From NCBI RefSeq assembly GCF_027924105.1, contig NZ_AP026972.1:186001-250000 (forward strand): a stretch of 64,000 bases of DNA. Reading direction: 5' to 3'. Below are positions 33,624 through 42,745 of this stretch, piece by piece (the first letter of the stretch is position 1; the number at the start of each line of letters is the position of its first letter). Origin of the DNA: Polynucleobacter sp. KF022. Its GTDB lineage: Bacteria; Pseudomonadota; Gammaproteobacteria; Burkholderiales; Burkholderiaceae. The notes beneath the pieces were generated by a model. It did not search any database, was not told where the DNA came from, and saw only the letters and a program-made list of their open reading frames with translations. The translations under genes and the position numbers were made by a program.

Positions 33624-34494
33624 ATCCTTTGAGATTCCATGCCCTGAGAAACTGGGCAAAGTCTTGCATTACCTTGGCCGCACGTGGAATCGCTACCCGT
33701 TTCGTTTTGCCTTATGTGCCTCGCTTCTGATTCACATTGTGTTCTTATCCTTTCGCTGGGGTGTTGGGGAAATTCAGAATCGCCGACTCAATACTCCCCT
33801 GAGCGTGGTTTTGGTTAATGCCAGCAATAAAACGCCTCCTCCAAAAGCTAGCAAATTAGCTCAAGCTGATTTACAGGGCGGTGGCAAAACAGAGAGTCAA
33901 GAAGCAACAGCGCTACATCGCGCTCGATTGGGCGCTGAAGCAAGACTTGAAGTTTTGGAGAAACAGCAAAAGCAAATGCTGGCAAAGTTAGATGAACAGC
34001 GCAATCGATCTGGCGGTCGCAAGAGTGGGGATGAGCAAAAAATTACTCCCCAACTAAATTCTTTAGAGGCTGAGCTAGCCAAGCGACTCCAGTCAGACGG
34101 CAGGGAACCAAGGCGCAAAGTCTTAACTGGTGCCAATACAAAGGCAGTGAGCTTTGCGCATTATTACGATGCCATGCGCCAAAAAATTGAAGCCTATGGC
34201 AGTGCTTTTTTCCCCAGGGCGAATGGGCGCCCCTTATATGGCAGCCTAGTGATCGTGGTGAGTGTGGATAACCAGGGAAGGATCACTTCAAATGCTCAGG
34301 GTAAAGATGGGCTCTCAATTGGCCGCAGCTCCGGTAATCCTGAGTTAGATCGCCAAGCCCTCGCCATCGTCAGAGCTTCTGCCCCATTTGGCCCTTTTCC
34401 TTCAGAAATGCGTAATCAAATCGATGTATTGGATTGGATCTCGACTTTTGAGTTCACGCGGGATGGGGTAGATCGTTTAGAGCTACGCCATTAA
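33607..34494 (+). CDS. TonB-like energy-transducer protein
   Basis: This 295-residue protein has a cytoplasmic start, one membrane helix (about 33-50, FALCASLLIHIVFLSF), a periplasmic linker with a helical glutamine/lysine-rich stretch (about 100-135) and a TonB-type C-terminal domain (about 190-290, GSLVIVVSVDNQGRI and FPSEMRNQIDVLDWISTFEF). TonB and TolA proteins couple the proton-motive force to the outer membrane, but no exbBD or tol genes are adjacent. Its start lies inside the end of the ribonuclease gene. Confidence 0.82.
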   Translation: MLAQIKSFEIPCPEKLGKVLHYLGRTWNRYPFRFALCASLLIHIVFLSFRWGVGEIQNRRLNTPLSVVLVNASNKTPPPKASKLAQADLQGGGKTESQEATALHRARLGAEARLEVLEKQQKQMLAKLDEQRNRSGGRKSGDEQKITPQLNSLEAELAKRLQSDGREPRRKVLTGANTKAVSFAHYYDAMRQKIEAYGSAFFPRANGRPLYGSLVIVVSVDNQGRITSNAQGKDGLSIGRSSGNPELDRQALAIVRASAPFGPFPSEMRNQIDVLDWISTFEFTRDGVDRLELRH

Positions 34495-34538
34495 AGCAAT
34501 TTAACTAACTTTATAAATTCGCTTATTCTGTAATCATT

Positions 34539-35444
34539 ATGAGTTCCGTAAATACCACCCCTTTGCATACAGACCCAAGCCTCTTTGCTGGCGTAGATGT
34601 CTATGCTGTAGCTGGTAATCCGATTGTTCATAGCAAGTCTCCAGTAATCCATCAACGTTTTGCGGAGCAAGCAAAACAACGAATGCACTATGGGCGTCTA
34701 CAACCCGAGTTGGAGGCTTTTGCAGAAGTAGCCAAAGCGTTTTTTTCTGCGGGTGGCAAGGGAATGAACGTCACCGTACCATTCAAACTTGATGCACAAA
34801 ATTTAGCTGATGTATTGACGCCCCGCGCGCAATTGGCAGGCGCGGTCAATACCTTGTGGAAAACAGAGGGCAAAATTTTTGGTGACAATACTGATGGCGC
34901 CGGTCTCGTGCGCGATCTTTTAGCGCAAGGCATTGCATTACATAGCGCCCGCATTTTGTTGATTGGCGCTGGTGGAGCTGCGCGCGGCGTGATTGGTCCT
35001 TTGTTGGAGCAAGCTCCTAAAGCTGTCATCATTGCAAACCGCTCCAGTGCTAAAGCAGATGAATTGGTTAAGTTATTTGCTGATCTAGCCGCCTCTAAGG
35101 AAGTGGCTTTAGAGTCGCGAACATTGGCTGATTTAGAGGATCCTGCAAAAACACAGTATCCATTTGATTTGGTAATTAATGCCACTGCTGCTGGCCTCAC
35201 GGATGAGTCCCCCTTAAGTTCAATGGCAGTGAGCAATATTTTTGTACCCAGTTCTTTTGCTTATGACATGGTCTATGGCAAAACCACTGTCTTTATGCAG
35301 CAAGCTCTTCAACGTGGTGCCCGAGTCAGTGATGGGCTTGGGATGTTAGTCGAGCAGGCGGCTGATGCATTCTTGCTATGGCGAGGTGCGCAGTTGGCAG
35401 CCTCTATTGATCCTCGCGTAGTGTTGGCAGAGTTACGTAGTTAA
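34539..35444 (+). CDS. aroE: Shikimate dehydrogenase
   Basis: NADPH-dependent reduction of 3-dehydroshikimate. Substrate-site motifs GNPIVHSKSPVIHQRFAEQ, GMNVTVPFK (with the catalytic lysine) and DNTDGAG, cofactor loop GAGGAARGV, and NATAAGL are all present. Length 301 (E. coli 272), with an N-terminal extension of about 20 residues. No strong Shine-Dalgarno precedes the ATG. Nine bases separate it from mtgA. Confidence 0.96.
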   Translation: MSSVNTTPLHTDPSLFAGVDVYAVAGNPIVHSKSPVIHQRFAEQAKQRMHYGRLQPELEAFAEVAKAFFSAGGKGMNVTVPFKLDAQNLADVLTPRAQLAGAVNTLWKTEGKIFGDNTDGAGLVRDLLAQGIALHSARILLIGAGGAARGVIGPLLEQAPKAVIIANRSSAKADELVKLFADLAASKEVALESRTLADLEDPAKTQYPFDLVINATAAGLTDESPLSSMAVSNIFVPSSFAYDMVYGKTTVFMQQALQRGARVSDGLGMLVEQAADAFLLWRGAQLAASIDPRVVLAELRS

Positions 35445-35453
35445 ATTATTCTG

Positions 35454-36197
35454 ATGCGCTGGCTTCTTTATCCAGTGAAGTGTTTGCTAGCGGGGCTTAT
35501 TGCTATGCAAATCTTTTTTGCCCTGCAGATTACTTTGTGGACTGTTTTAGATCCGAGTAGCACTGCATTCCAGAGGGCAGAGCGTTGGCGCCTATGTTCA
35601 TGGCATTGGAGTTGCTCAGTGCAATCCCAGTGGGCGCCTTATGACAAGATCTCCAATAATCTCAAGCGCGCAGTACTAGTCAGTGAAGACGATATCTTCT
35701 TTCAGCATAAAGGAGTGCGGGTAGAGGATATGCAAAAAGCTTGGCAGAAGAATCAACAGCAAAATCAGCAAAAAACCCAAGCAGGTAATAAATCAAAAAC
35801 AGCTTTGCGAGGTGGTTCAACCATTACGCAGCAGTTGGCAAAGAATTTATTCCTTTCCTCGGAGCAAAACTATTTACGCAAAGGACAAGAGCTCATCATT
35901 ACGGGGCTTTTAGAGTTAATACTCTCTAAACAGAGATTGTTTGAGATTTATCTCAATTCTGTTGAGTGGGGTGAGGGTGTTTTTGGAGTTGGTGCTGCCT
36001 CTAAACACTATTTTGCTATTTCGCCAGCAGTTTTAGACCGAGAGCAGGCCGCGGCTCTAGCTTCTGCCTTGCCTGCGCCAAAGTGTTTTGATAAACAGCA
36101 GTATTGCCGTCGAGGAAGTATTAACTACTCTGCTCGCCAAGAATTTATCTTGGAGAATATGGACCGAGTAGCTCTGGCGCCTTATCCAAAGAAATAA
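35454..36197 (+). CDS. mtgA: Monofunctional biosynthetic peptidoglycan transglycosylase
   Basis: Inner-membrane glycosyltransferase that polymerises lipid II into glycan strands. An N-terminal membrane anchor (about 5-30) precedes the GT51 domain: catalytic region VSEDDIFFQHKGV, GGSTITQQLAKNLFLS and EIYLNSVEWGEGVFG. Between the first two motifs lies a Gln/Asn-rich stretch (about 100-118) longer than I expect for the family. Length 247. Confidence 0.95.
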   Translation: MRWLLYPVKCLLAGLIAMQIFFALQITLWTVLDPSSTAFQRAERWRLCSWHWSCSVQSQWAPYDKISNNLKRAVLVSEDDIFFQHKGVRVEDMQKAWQKNQQQNQQKTQAGNKSKTALRGGSTITQQLAKNLFLSSEQNYLRKGQELIITGLLELILSKQRLFEIYLNSVEWGEGVFGVGAASKHYFAISPAVLDREQAAALASALPAPKCFDKQQYCRRGSINYSARQEFILENMDRVALAPYPKK

Positions 36198-36216
36198 GGG
36201 CGCTTAGTTTTCTTGG

Positions 36217-37062
36217 CTATTTATTTGCTGCAGCTCTGAGAGCATCGCGCGTACTCAGGGCAACTGCCCTGGCAGCTTCTGCAAAATCACTTCCAGAGCT
36301 GGCGTACAGAATGGCTCGGGAAGAGTTGATGATCATGCCAGTTCCTGGCTTGCCTACAATCCTTCCGGCGCCGACTGTAGCGTCTATATCGCCGCCTTGT
36401 GCACCTATACCTGGGATCAACAAAGGCATCTCACCAACAATGGCTCGTACTTTGGCAATTTCCTCTGGGAAGGTGGCTCCGACGACTAGGCTAATCTGAC
36501 CGGACGAATTCCATTGCTGTGCAGCGAGTTTAGCTACATGCAAATACAGCGGTTCACCATTAGGGGCAATATTCAGAAACTGCAAATCTGACCCGCCAGG
36601 ATTTGAGGTCCGGCACAAGACGATGACTCCTTTGCCGGCATGCTTCAGGTAGGGCTCGATCGTGTCAAAGCCCATATAGGGGTTCACAGTTACCGCATCT
36701 GCGCCATAGCGATCAAAGGCCTCTAGTGCGTAATGATCTGCTGTACTGCCGATATCCCCACGCTTGGAGTCTAGGATTACAGGGATATGAGGATATTTAT
36801 CTTTGAGGTGTTTAACGAGTTTTTCTAGTTGTGCCTCAGCTCTTTGGGAGGCAAAGTAGGCAAACTGGGGTTTAAAGGCACAGGCTAAATCTGCAGTCGC
36901 ATCGGCGATTTCACGGCAGAACTCATAGATGGCTTCTGGATTCCCTTGTAGGGATGGGGGTAAGCGCTTAGGATCTGGGTCAAAACCAACGCACAGCATG
37001 CTGCCTTGGGAAGCCCATGCAGACTGGAGTTGCTGGTTAAAGGTATTTGAGCGAGAGTTCAT
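36217..37062 (-). CDS. pyrF: Orotidine 5'-phosphate decarboxylase (type 2)
   Basis: Last step of UMP synthesis; it shares a pathway with pyrB at the window's right edge. The catalytic D-K-x-x-D cluster appears as LDSKRGDIGSTA, and VNPYMGFDTIEPYL and the phosphate-binding PGIGAQGGD are present. The 281-residue length is that of the type 2 subfamily, longer than E. coli PyrF (245). Divergent from corA with 73 bases between. Confidence 0.95.
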   Translation of the reverse strand: MNSRSNTFNQQLQSAWASQGSMLCVGFDPDPKRLPPSLQGNPEAIYEFCREIADATADLACAFKPQFAYFASQRAEAQLEKLVKHLKDKYPHIPVILDSKRGDIGSTADHYALEAFDRYGADAVTVNPYMGFDTIEPYLKHAGKGVIVLCRTSNPGGSDLQFLNIAPNGEPLYLHVAKLAAQQWNSSGQISLVVGATFPEEIAKVRAIVGEMPLLIPGIGAQGGDIDATVGAGRIVGKPGTGMIINSSRAILYASSGSDFAEAARAVALSTRDALRAAANK

Positions 37063-37135
37063 TGGATTTAGCTTATTTTAGTGAAACTGTCATGTTCTAT
37101 AGGATAAACTAGCGCACATTCCTTAGGAGTTCACC

Positions 37136-38101
37136 ATGATCAACTTGTTCGTCCTGCAAAATGGCCGCCTCTCTCAAGAGCAAGTCGAAGATCGCAATGA
37201 ATTGTTGCAATATGCCAATCCTATCTGGATTGACGTGGTTGATCCAGAAGAAGAGGAATTAATCTGGATTAAAGAGGCGTTTGGCGTACTCTTGCCCGAG
37301 TTGGATGACTTGGGTGACTTAGAAGCCTCTGCACGTTACTTTGAAGCAGATGATGGCCACCTCCATATTCGGACTGATTTCTTATTGGATGAAGAAGAAA
37401 CTTCTCGCAACGTTCGAGTCGCCTTCGTTCTTACCAAGCAAGTATTGTTCTCGATTCATGATGAAGATTTGCCAGTATTCCGCTTGGTTCGCCTGCGTGC
37501 ACGTTTGCGTCCTGGATCAGTGAGTAATGCAAAAGATGTATTGCTAGATTTATATTCAACTGATGCCGAGTATTCTGCTGATGCTTTGGAAGAAGTTTAT
37601 GAAAATCTAGAGCAAGCAGGTAAACGAGTATTGCAAGACGACATTAATGATGCGGATGCAGAACAAGTTCTCGAGACAATTGCAAAAGAGGAAGATACCA
37701 ACGGACGTATTCGTCGTAACGTGATGGATACCCGCAGAGCCTTATCTTTCCTGATGCGCAGCAAGCTACTCTCTGATGAGCAGCAAGAGGAAGCGCGTCA
37801 AATTTTGCGCGACATTGACTCCCTAGAAAACCATACTGCTTTCTTGTTCGACAAGATTAACTTCTTGATGGATGCAACCGTCGGTTTCATTAATTTGAAC
37901 CAATCCAAAATTATCAAGATCTTCTCGGTGGTATCTGTAGCCTTAATGCCGCCAACCTTACTTGCCAGTATCTGGGGTATGAACTACAAGCACATGCCGG
38001 AATTAGATGCAACTTGGGGTTACCCAATGGCAATTGGTGCGATGCTAGTTTCGGCAATCATTCCTCTGTGGTATTTCCACAGTAAAGGCTGGATGAAGTA
38101 A
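37136..38101 (+). CDS. corA: Magnesium/cobalt transport protein CorA
   Basis: Pentameric Mg2+ channel: a large acidic cytoplasmic N-domain (1-250) and two C-terminal membrane helices, with the signature GMNYKHMPEL (WGMNYK) in the loop between them. Length 321. AGGAG lies before the ATG. The CBS transporter at 1270-2559 may be its efflux counterpart. Confidence 0.95.
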   Translation: MINLFVLQNGRLSQEQVEDRNELLQYANPIWIDVVDPEEEELIWIKEAFGVLLPELDDLGDLEASARYFEADDGHLHIRTDFLLDEEETSRNVRVAFVLTKQVLFSIHDEDLPVFRLVRLRARLRPGSVSNAKDVLLDLYSTDAEYSADALEEVYENLEQAGKRVLQDDINDADAEQVLETIAKEEDTNGRIRRNVMDTRRALSFLMRSKLLSDEQQEEARQILRDIDSLENHTAFLFDKINFLMDATVGFINLNQSKIIKIFSVVSVALMPPTLLASIWGMNYKHMPELDATWGYPMAIGAMLVSAIIPLWYFHSKGWMK

Positions 38102-38118
38102 TCAGCAGTTTGGGGGTT

Positions 38119-38598
38119 TTAACTTCTGAGTAAGGCGATTAACTCAGCCAGTGCAAACTCGGATGCTTGCTCTCTCACCATTTGACGATCACCGTCAAAG
38201 CGCATGGTTTTGGTCAGAGTTTGATTTGCTGTAGCCCAGCCAAACCAAACCGTTCCAACTGGTTTTTCGAGCGTGCCACCAGATGGCCCTGCTACTCCGG
38301 TGATGGAGATCGCCACATTGCTCCCCGAATTAATTCTGGCGCCCTCTGCCATGGCCTTGGCTACGGCTTCACTGACTGCCCCATGTGCCTCTATGACCTC
38401 TGCTGGCACCCCAAGGCATTCAGTTTTAGCTTCGTTGCTATAGGTAATGTAGCCACGTTCAAACCATTCGCTTGATCCCGCCAATTCAGTTAAGGTGGCA
38501 CAGACTAGTCCGCCAGTACATGACTCGGCTAGCGATACCGTCCAGTTTCTGGAAAGCAAAATTTCAGCTAATGTTTTGGTGAGGTCAGCAGTGTTCAT
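38119..38598 (-). CDS. pncC: Nicotinamide-nucleotide amidase (CinA C-terminal family)
   Basis: Deamidates NMN in pyridine-nucleotide salvage. AESCTGGLVCATLTELAGSS, GYITYSNEAKT and ITGVAGPSGGT are family motifs. It starts at ATG (38598-38596), overlapping the pgpA stop in a TAATG arrangement; an upstream frame-start 15 codons earlier would lie within pgpA. The 159-residue length is typical of stand-alone PncC. Confidence 0.93.
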   Translation of the reverse strand: MNTADLTKTLAEILLSRNWTVSLAESCTGGLVCATLTELAGSSEWFERGYITYSNEAKTECLGVPAEVIEAHGAVSEAVAKAMAEGARINSGSNVAISITGVAGPSGGTLEKPVGTVWFGWATANQTLTKTMRFDGDRQMVREQASEFALAELIALLRS

Positions 38599-39158
38599 TA
38601 TTGAATTAAAAACTGTAGCAAAGCAATGACAAGTAGCGTACAAAAGGCAGCCGCAAGATCATCAATCACAATACCAAAACCACGCCAAGTAATTTGTAAG
38701 AAGCTGGAGGATTGACTACTATCACCTGCCGAATGTTTGAAGTGACGATCAATTATTCCAATGGGGCCAGGTTTCATTGCATCGAAATAACGGAATAGTG
38801 CAAATGCAAGAATCTGCATCCAAATATTCGTTGGCATGATGAAAATGAGGACTAGCCAAAAGGCAACAATCTCATCCCATACAATTCCGCCAAAATCTTT
38901 TTTACCAAGCTCTTCGCTGACATGTCCGCAGATCCAGCAGCCAAGCAAGATGCCGCCACCAATAATCCAGAGAAAGTCTTCAGTGCTTAGAAAATATTCT
39001 CCGACTAGAAAGGCTGCCCAGGCCCAAAGCGTACCGGCAGTGCCTGGTGCTACCGGGCTGAGCCCGCTGCCAAAGCCAAATGCAATGGTTCGACTAGCAG
39101 TTTGAAATACCCACTTAAACGTTGGCTTTACTTCTGAGGAATGATGAATATTCGTCAT
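38598..39158 (-). CDS. pgpA: Phosphatidylglycerophosphatase A
   Basis: Removes the terminal phosphate from phosphatidylglycerophosphate in the inner membrane. GSGLSPVAPGTAGTL, WDEIVAFWLVL, RYFDAMKPGPI and the GFGIVIDDLAAA motif are characteristic, with about four membrane segments. Length 186. Middle gene of thiL-pgpA-pncC, overlapping thiL by four bases; thiL-pgpA adjacency is widespread in proteobacteria. Confidence 0.96.
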   Translation of the reverse strand: MTNIHHSSEVKPTFKWVFQTASRTIAFGFGSGLSPVAPGTAGTLWAWAAFLVGEYFLSTEDFLWIIGGGILLGCWICGHVSEELGKKDFGGIVWDEIVAFWLVLIFIMPTNIWMQILAFALFRYFDAMKPGPIGIIDRHFKHSAGDSSQSSSFLQITWRGFGIVIDDLAAAFCTLLVIALLQFLIQ

Positions 39159-40180
39159 GATGCAAAGTGATCAAATGAATTTAAAAATGGCGCAGCTTCA
39201 ACGTCACTCAAAAGGGTGCAGGAATCATCTAATAAATCTACTTTTACCTCGACATCTTTTTTTGAAACTATTTTGCCAATGATAGTGAGAGGTAATCCGA
39301 TCGATTTACTGATGGCTTGAATATTCTCGCGCTGACTTGATGGAGCAGTGAAGCAGATTTCATAATCATCACCACCGCATGCGGCGAATTGATTTTGAAT
39401 ACTCACATTTTGTTTTTGTAGTGTGGCCGATTTTGGTAATTGATCCAACTGAATTTCTGCATCAACTTGTGACTGCTTCAAAATGTGACGTAAGTCGCCA
39501 AGAAGACCATCGGATACATCCAAAGCGGCGCTTGCAATATTTCTGAGTTGCATACCCAATTCAATTCTGGGTGTGGGGTTGTGCATGCGGCACTCTATTT
39601 TCTGTAAATCCTCGGCAGGCAGGATAATTTCATGACGCAGTGCAGCAAGAGTGAGTCTGGCATCGCCAACAGTTCCAGAAACCCAGATGTCATCACCAGC
39701 TTTTGCACCTGATCTGCGAATGGCTTTTCCAGTGGGAATTGAGCCAAAGGCGGTAATAGAGATCGTAAGTGGTCCAGCAGTAGTGTCCCCGCCAATAAGG
39801 GGGCAGGAATACTCTTTAGCGATGGCAAAAAGACCCTTAGAAAATGCCTCCAGCCATGCGTGGTCTACTGTTGGGAGGGCAATGGCCAGCGTAAACCCAG
39901 TAGGCTTTGCGCCCATGGCGGCGAGGTCTGAGAGGTTGACTGCTAGGGCTTTGCGGCCTAATTGCTCGGGAGTGGCGCCTACAAAAAAATGCCTACCTTC
40001 AACGAGCATGTCGCTAGTAATGGCAATTTCCTCGTCCCCTCGCGGTTGGATCAGCGCGCAGTCATCGCCGATTCCTAGGATGACTGCCTGGTCTACATTT
40101 GTGCGCAATGAGTCCGAACCCGTTTTAAAAAAACGTTCGATCAGATCAAATTCCCCAAAGGGTTTGGAATGAGAGGACAT
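39155..40180 (-). CDS. thiL: Thiamine-monophosphate kinase
   Basis: Phosphorylates thiamine phosphate to thiamine diphosphate, the cofactor of transketolase encoded nearby. GEFDLIERFF, GIGDDCALI, SDMLVEGRHF, NLSDLAAMGAKP and GGDTTAGP are AIR-synthase-fold motifs of ThiL. Length 341. First gene of the thiL-pgpA-pncC unit, divergent from maeB with 106 bases between; no TPP riboswitch-like element is evident there. Confidence 0.95.
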   Translation of the reverse strand: MSSHSKPFGEFDLIERFFKTGSDSLRTNVDQAVILGIGDDCALIQPRGDEEIAITSDMLVEGRHFFVGATPEQLGRKALAVNLSDLAAMGAKPTGFTLAIALPTVDHAWLEAFSKGLFAIAKEYSCPLIGGDTTAGPLTISITAFGSIPTGKAIRRSGAKAGDDIWVSGTVGDARLTLAALRHEIILPAEDLQKIECRMHNPTPRIELGMQLRNIASAALDVSDGLLGDLRHILKQSQVDAEIQLDQLPKSATLQKQNVSIQNQFAACGGDDYEICFTAPSSQRENIQAISKSIGLPLTIIGKIVSKKDVEVKVDLLDDSCTLLSDVEAAPFLNSFDHFAS

Positions 40181-40286
40181 ACCCCATTTTATGGTGGTTA
40201 TGTGGTCTGCGCCCGGGAGGAATAGAATTAAGCTCTTAACAGTCTTAGATAAAACAAAGATAAGACGAAATTTAGCGAGCTAGTGA

Positions 40287-42608
40287 ATGAGCAAAGAAAA
40301 TAATAAAGAGCAACAAATTGCGGCCTTAAGAGAGGCGGCCCTCCAGTACCACGAGTTTCCTACTCCGGGCAAAATTGAAATTGCCCCCACAAAACAACTA
40401 ACCAACCAACGAGATCTAGCCTTGGCATACACGCCAGGTGTTGCCGCTCCTTGCGAAGAGATCGTTAAAGACCCTGCGAATGCATTCAAGTACACAGCAC
40501 GTGGAAATTTAGTGGGTGTGATCACGAACGGTACTGCTGTTTTGGGTTTAGGCAATATTGGACCATTAGCAAGTAAGCCAGTGATGGAAGGTAAAGCAGT
40601 TCTCTTTAAGAAATTTGCTGGCATTGATGTTTTCGATATCGAAGTCAATGAAAACGATCCAGACAAATTAGTGGAAATTATTGCGGCATTAGAGCCAACA
40701 TTTGGCGGCATTAATTTAGAAGATATTAAAGCGCCTGACTGTTTCGTAGTAGAGCGAAAGTTGCAAGCGCGCATGAAGATCCCGGTCTTCCATGACGACC
40801 AGCATGGTACGGCGATTGTGGTTGCAGCCGCTATTCTCAATGGCTTGAAGGTGGTTGGCAAAAAAGTAGAGGATGTAAAACTCGTTACCTCTGGAGCAGG
40901 TGCAGCAGCATTAGCTTGTTTAGATTTACTAGTTGATCTTGGTATTCAACGCAAAAATATCTGGGTAACGGACTTGGCTGGCGTTGCTTACAAAGGTCGA
41001 AAAGAGCTGATGGATCCAGAGAAGGAGCCATTCTGCCAAGACACTGATTTACGCACACTCGATCAAGCAATTGAAGGTGCCGATATTTTCTTGGGCCTTT
41101 CTGCTGGCGGTGTTCTGAAACAAGACATGGTGAAGAAGATGGCGCCTAAGCCATTGGTATATGCCTTGGCTAATCCAACCCCAGAAATCTTGCCTGAAGA
41201 AGTCAAAGCAGTTCGTCCGGATGCGGTGATGGCGACTGGTCGCACTGACTATCCTAACCAAGTGAATAACGTACTGTGTTTTCCATTCATCTTCCGCGGG
41301 GCGTTAGATGTTGGTGCAACGACCATTACCCGCGGCATGGAAGTCGCAGCAGTAAAGGCTGTAGCTGAGTTGGCCCAGGCTGAGCAGAGTGAAGTGGTTG
41401 CTTCCGTTTACGGCATTGAGAACCTTTCTTTTGGCGCGGAGTATTTGATTCCAAAACCATTTGATCCGCGTTTGATTACTGTAATTGCACCAGCCGTTGC
41501 TAAAGCTGCAATGGATGATGGCGTAGCTTCGCGTCCGATCAAAGATTTCGATGCCTATCGCAATCAGTTGCAACAATTTGTGTACCACTCTGGTACTTTG
41601 ATGAAACCACTCTTTAGCATCGCTAAACGTGTACCTGCAAATCAAAAACGGATTGTCTTTGCAGAGGGCGAAGATGAGCGCGTATTACGTGCTGTACAGA
41701 TCATTATTGATGAACACTTGGCAACTCCAATTTTGATTGGTCGTCCTGCGGTTATTGAACATCGCATTGGGAAGTTTGGTCTTCGCATGAAGGCTGGCGA
41801 TGACTTTGAGATAGTAAATCCAGAAAACGATCCACGTTACCGTGATTTCTGGCAAACCTACCTTGGCCTTACAGAACGTAAGGGCGTCACAGAGTCTTTC
41901 GCCAAGCTAGAGATGCGCCGCCGTAATAGTTTGATTGGTTCCATCATGATCATTAAAGGCATGGCTGATGGCATGATTTGTGGAACGGTAGGTAATTCTG
42001 CAACGCATCTGAAATATGTAGATGAGGTGGTTGGTCGTGAAGCTGGTGCGAATGTTTATGGTGCGATGTCTGGTTTGATTTTGCCTGGCCGCCAAGTATT
42101 TTTGCTTGATACCCATATCAACATTGATCCAACTGCTTGTGAATTAACTGAGCTCACTTTGATGGCTGCAAGTGAAATGCGTAAGCTGGGTCTCGTACCA
42201 AAAGTAGCGCTACTTTCCCATTCCAACTTTGGTTCAAGCAACGCGCCATCCGCAGTCAAAATGCGCGAAGTATTGGCAATGATTCAAAAAGCAGATCCAA
42301 CCTTGGAAGTTGATGGTGAAATGCACGGCGATAGCGCTTTGGATGCAACGATTCGGGCGGGTGCGGTAACTTCATCACCATTGAAGGGTGATGCGAATCT
42401 TTTAGTTCTGCCAAATATTGATGCGGCGAATATTTCTTACAACTTGCTTAAAACAGCAGCAGGTAATGGGATTGCAATTGGCCCATTACTTTTAGGTGTT
42501 GCTAAGCCGATTCATATTTTGACTCCGGCAGCTACAGTTCGCCGTATTGTGAATGTGACAACTTTGGCGGTTGTGGAAGCTGCAAGCAACGCAAGAGGTA
42601 TTTCTTAA
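40287..42608 (+). CDS. maeB: NADP-dependent malic enzyme with C-terminal phosphotransacetylase-like domain
   Basis: Oxidative decarboxylation of malate to pyruvate, producing NADPH. The malic domain (about 1-430) has AYTPGVAAPCEEI, FHDDQHGTAIV, the cofactor loop SGAGAAALACL and LANPTPEI. The PTA-like domain (about 440-773) lacks independent catalysis in E. coli MaeB, where it senses acetyl-CoA. Total 773, close to E. coli (759). A 16-bp hairpin follows. Confidence 0.96.
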   Translation: MSKENNKEQQIAALREAALQYHEFPTPGKIEIAPTKQLTNQRDLALAYTPGVAAPCEEIVKDPANAFKYTARGNLVGVITNGTAVLGLGNIGPLASKPVMEGKAVLFKKFAGIDVFDIEVNENDPDKLVEIIAALEPTFGGINLEDIKAPDCFVVERKLQARMKIPVFHDDQHGTAIVVAAAILNGLKVVGKKVEDVKLVTSGAGAAALACLDLLVDLGIQRKNIWVTDLAGVAYKGRKELMDPEKEPFCQDTDLRTLDQAIEGADIFLGLSAGGVLKQDMVKKMAPKPLVYALANPTPEILPEEVKAVRPDAVMATGRTDYPNQVNNVLCFPFIFRGALDVGATTITRGMEVAAVKAVAELAQAEQSEVVASVYGIENLSFGAEYLIPKPFDPRLITVIAPAVAKAAMDDGVASRPIKDFDAYRNQLQQFVYHSGTLMKPLFSIAKRVPANQKRIVFAEGEDERVLRAVQIIIDEHLATPILIGRPAVIEHRIGKFGLRMKAGDDFEIVNPENDPRYRDFWQTYLGLTERKGVTESFAKLEMRRRNSLIGSIMIIKGMADGMICGTVGNSATHLKYVDEVVGREAGANVYGAMSGLILPGRQVFLLDTHINIDPTACELTELTLMAASEMRKLGLVPKVALLSHSNFGSSNAPSAVKMREVLAMIQKADPTLEVDGEMHGDSALDATIRAGAVTSSPLKGDANLLVLPNIDAANISYNLLKTAAGNGIAIGPLLLGVAKPIHILTPAATVRRIVNVTTLAVVEAASNARGIS

Positions 42609-42624
42609 GCTGTATAAGTACTAT

Positions 42625-42660
42625 TAAATTATGTAAGTTAGTGATAACTTACATAATTTA
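42625..42660 (+). repeat. 16-bp perfect inverted repeat after maeB
   Basis: TAAATTATGTAAGTTA (42625-42640) and its exact complement TAACTTACATAATTTA (42645-42660) flank a GTGA loop, 17 bases after the maeB stop. It may be a weak terminator (long AT-rich stem, then TTTCT), or a protein-binding palindrome upstream of the barstar-like gene. Confidence 0.75.
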
Positions 42661-42745
42661 TTTCTATATAAATCAGTGTGTTACATAAAATGCACTGTAT
42701 TTGGGCTTGATTTGATGGCGTGTTACGGGTAACCTAGCACCCATC

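Noticed and set aside
40181..40286. Thiamine (TPP) riboswitch near thiL
   Set aside because: No THI-box-like conserved blocks are visible on either strand of this gap; thiL is often not riboswitch-controlled.
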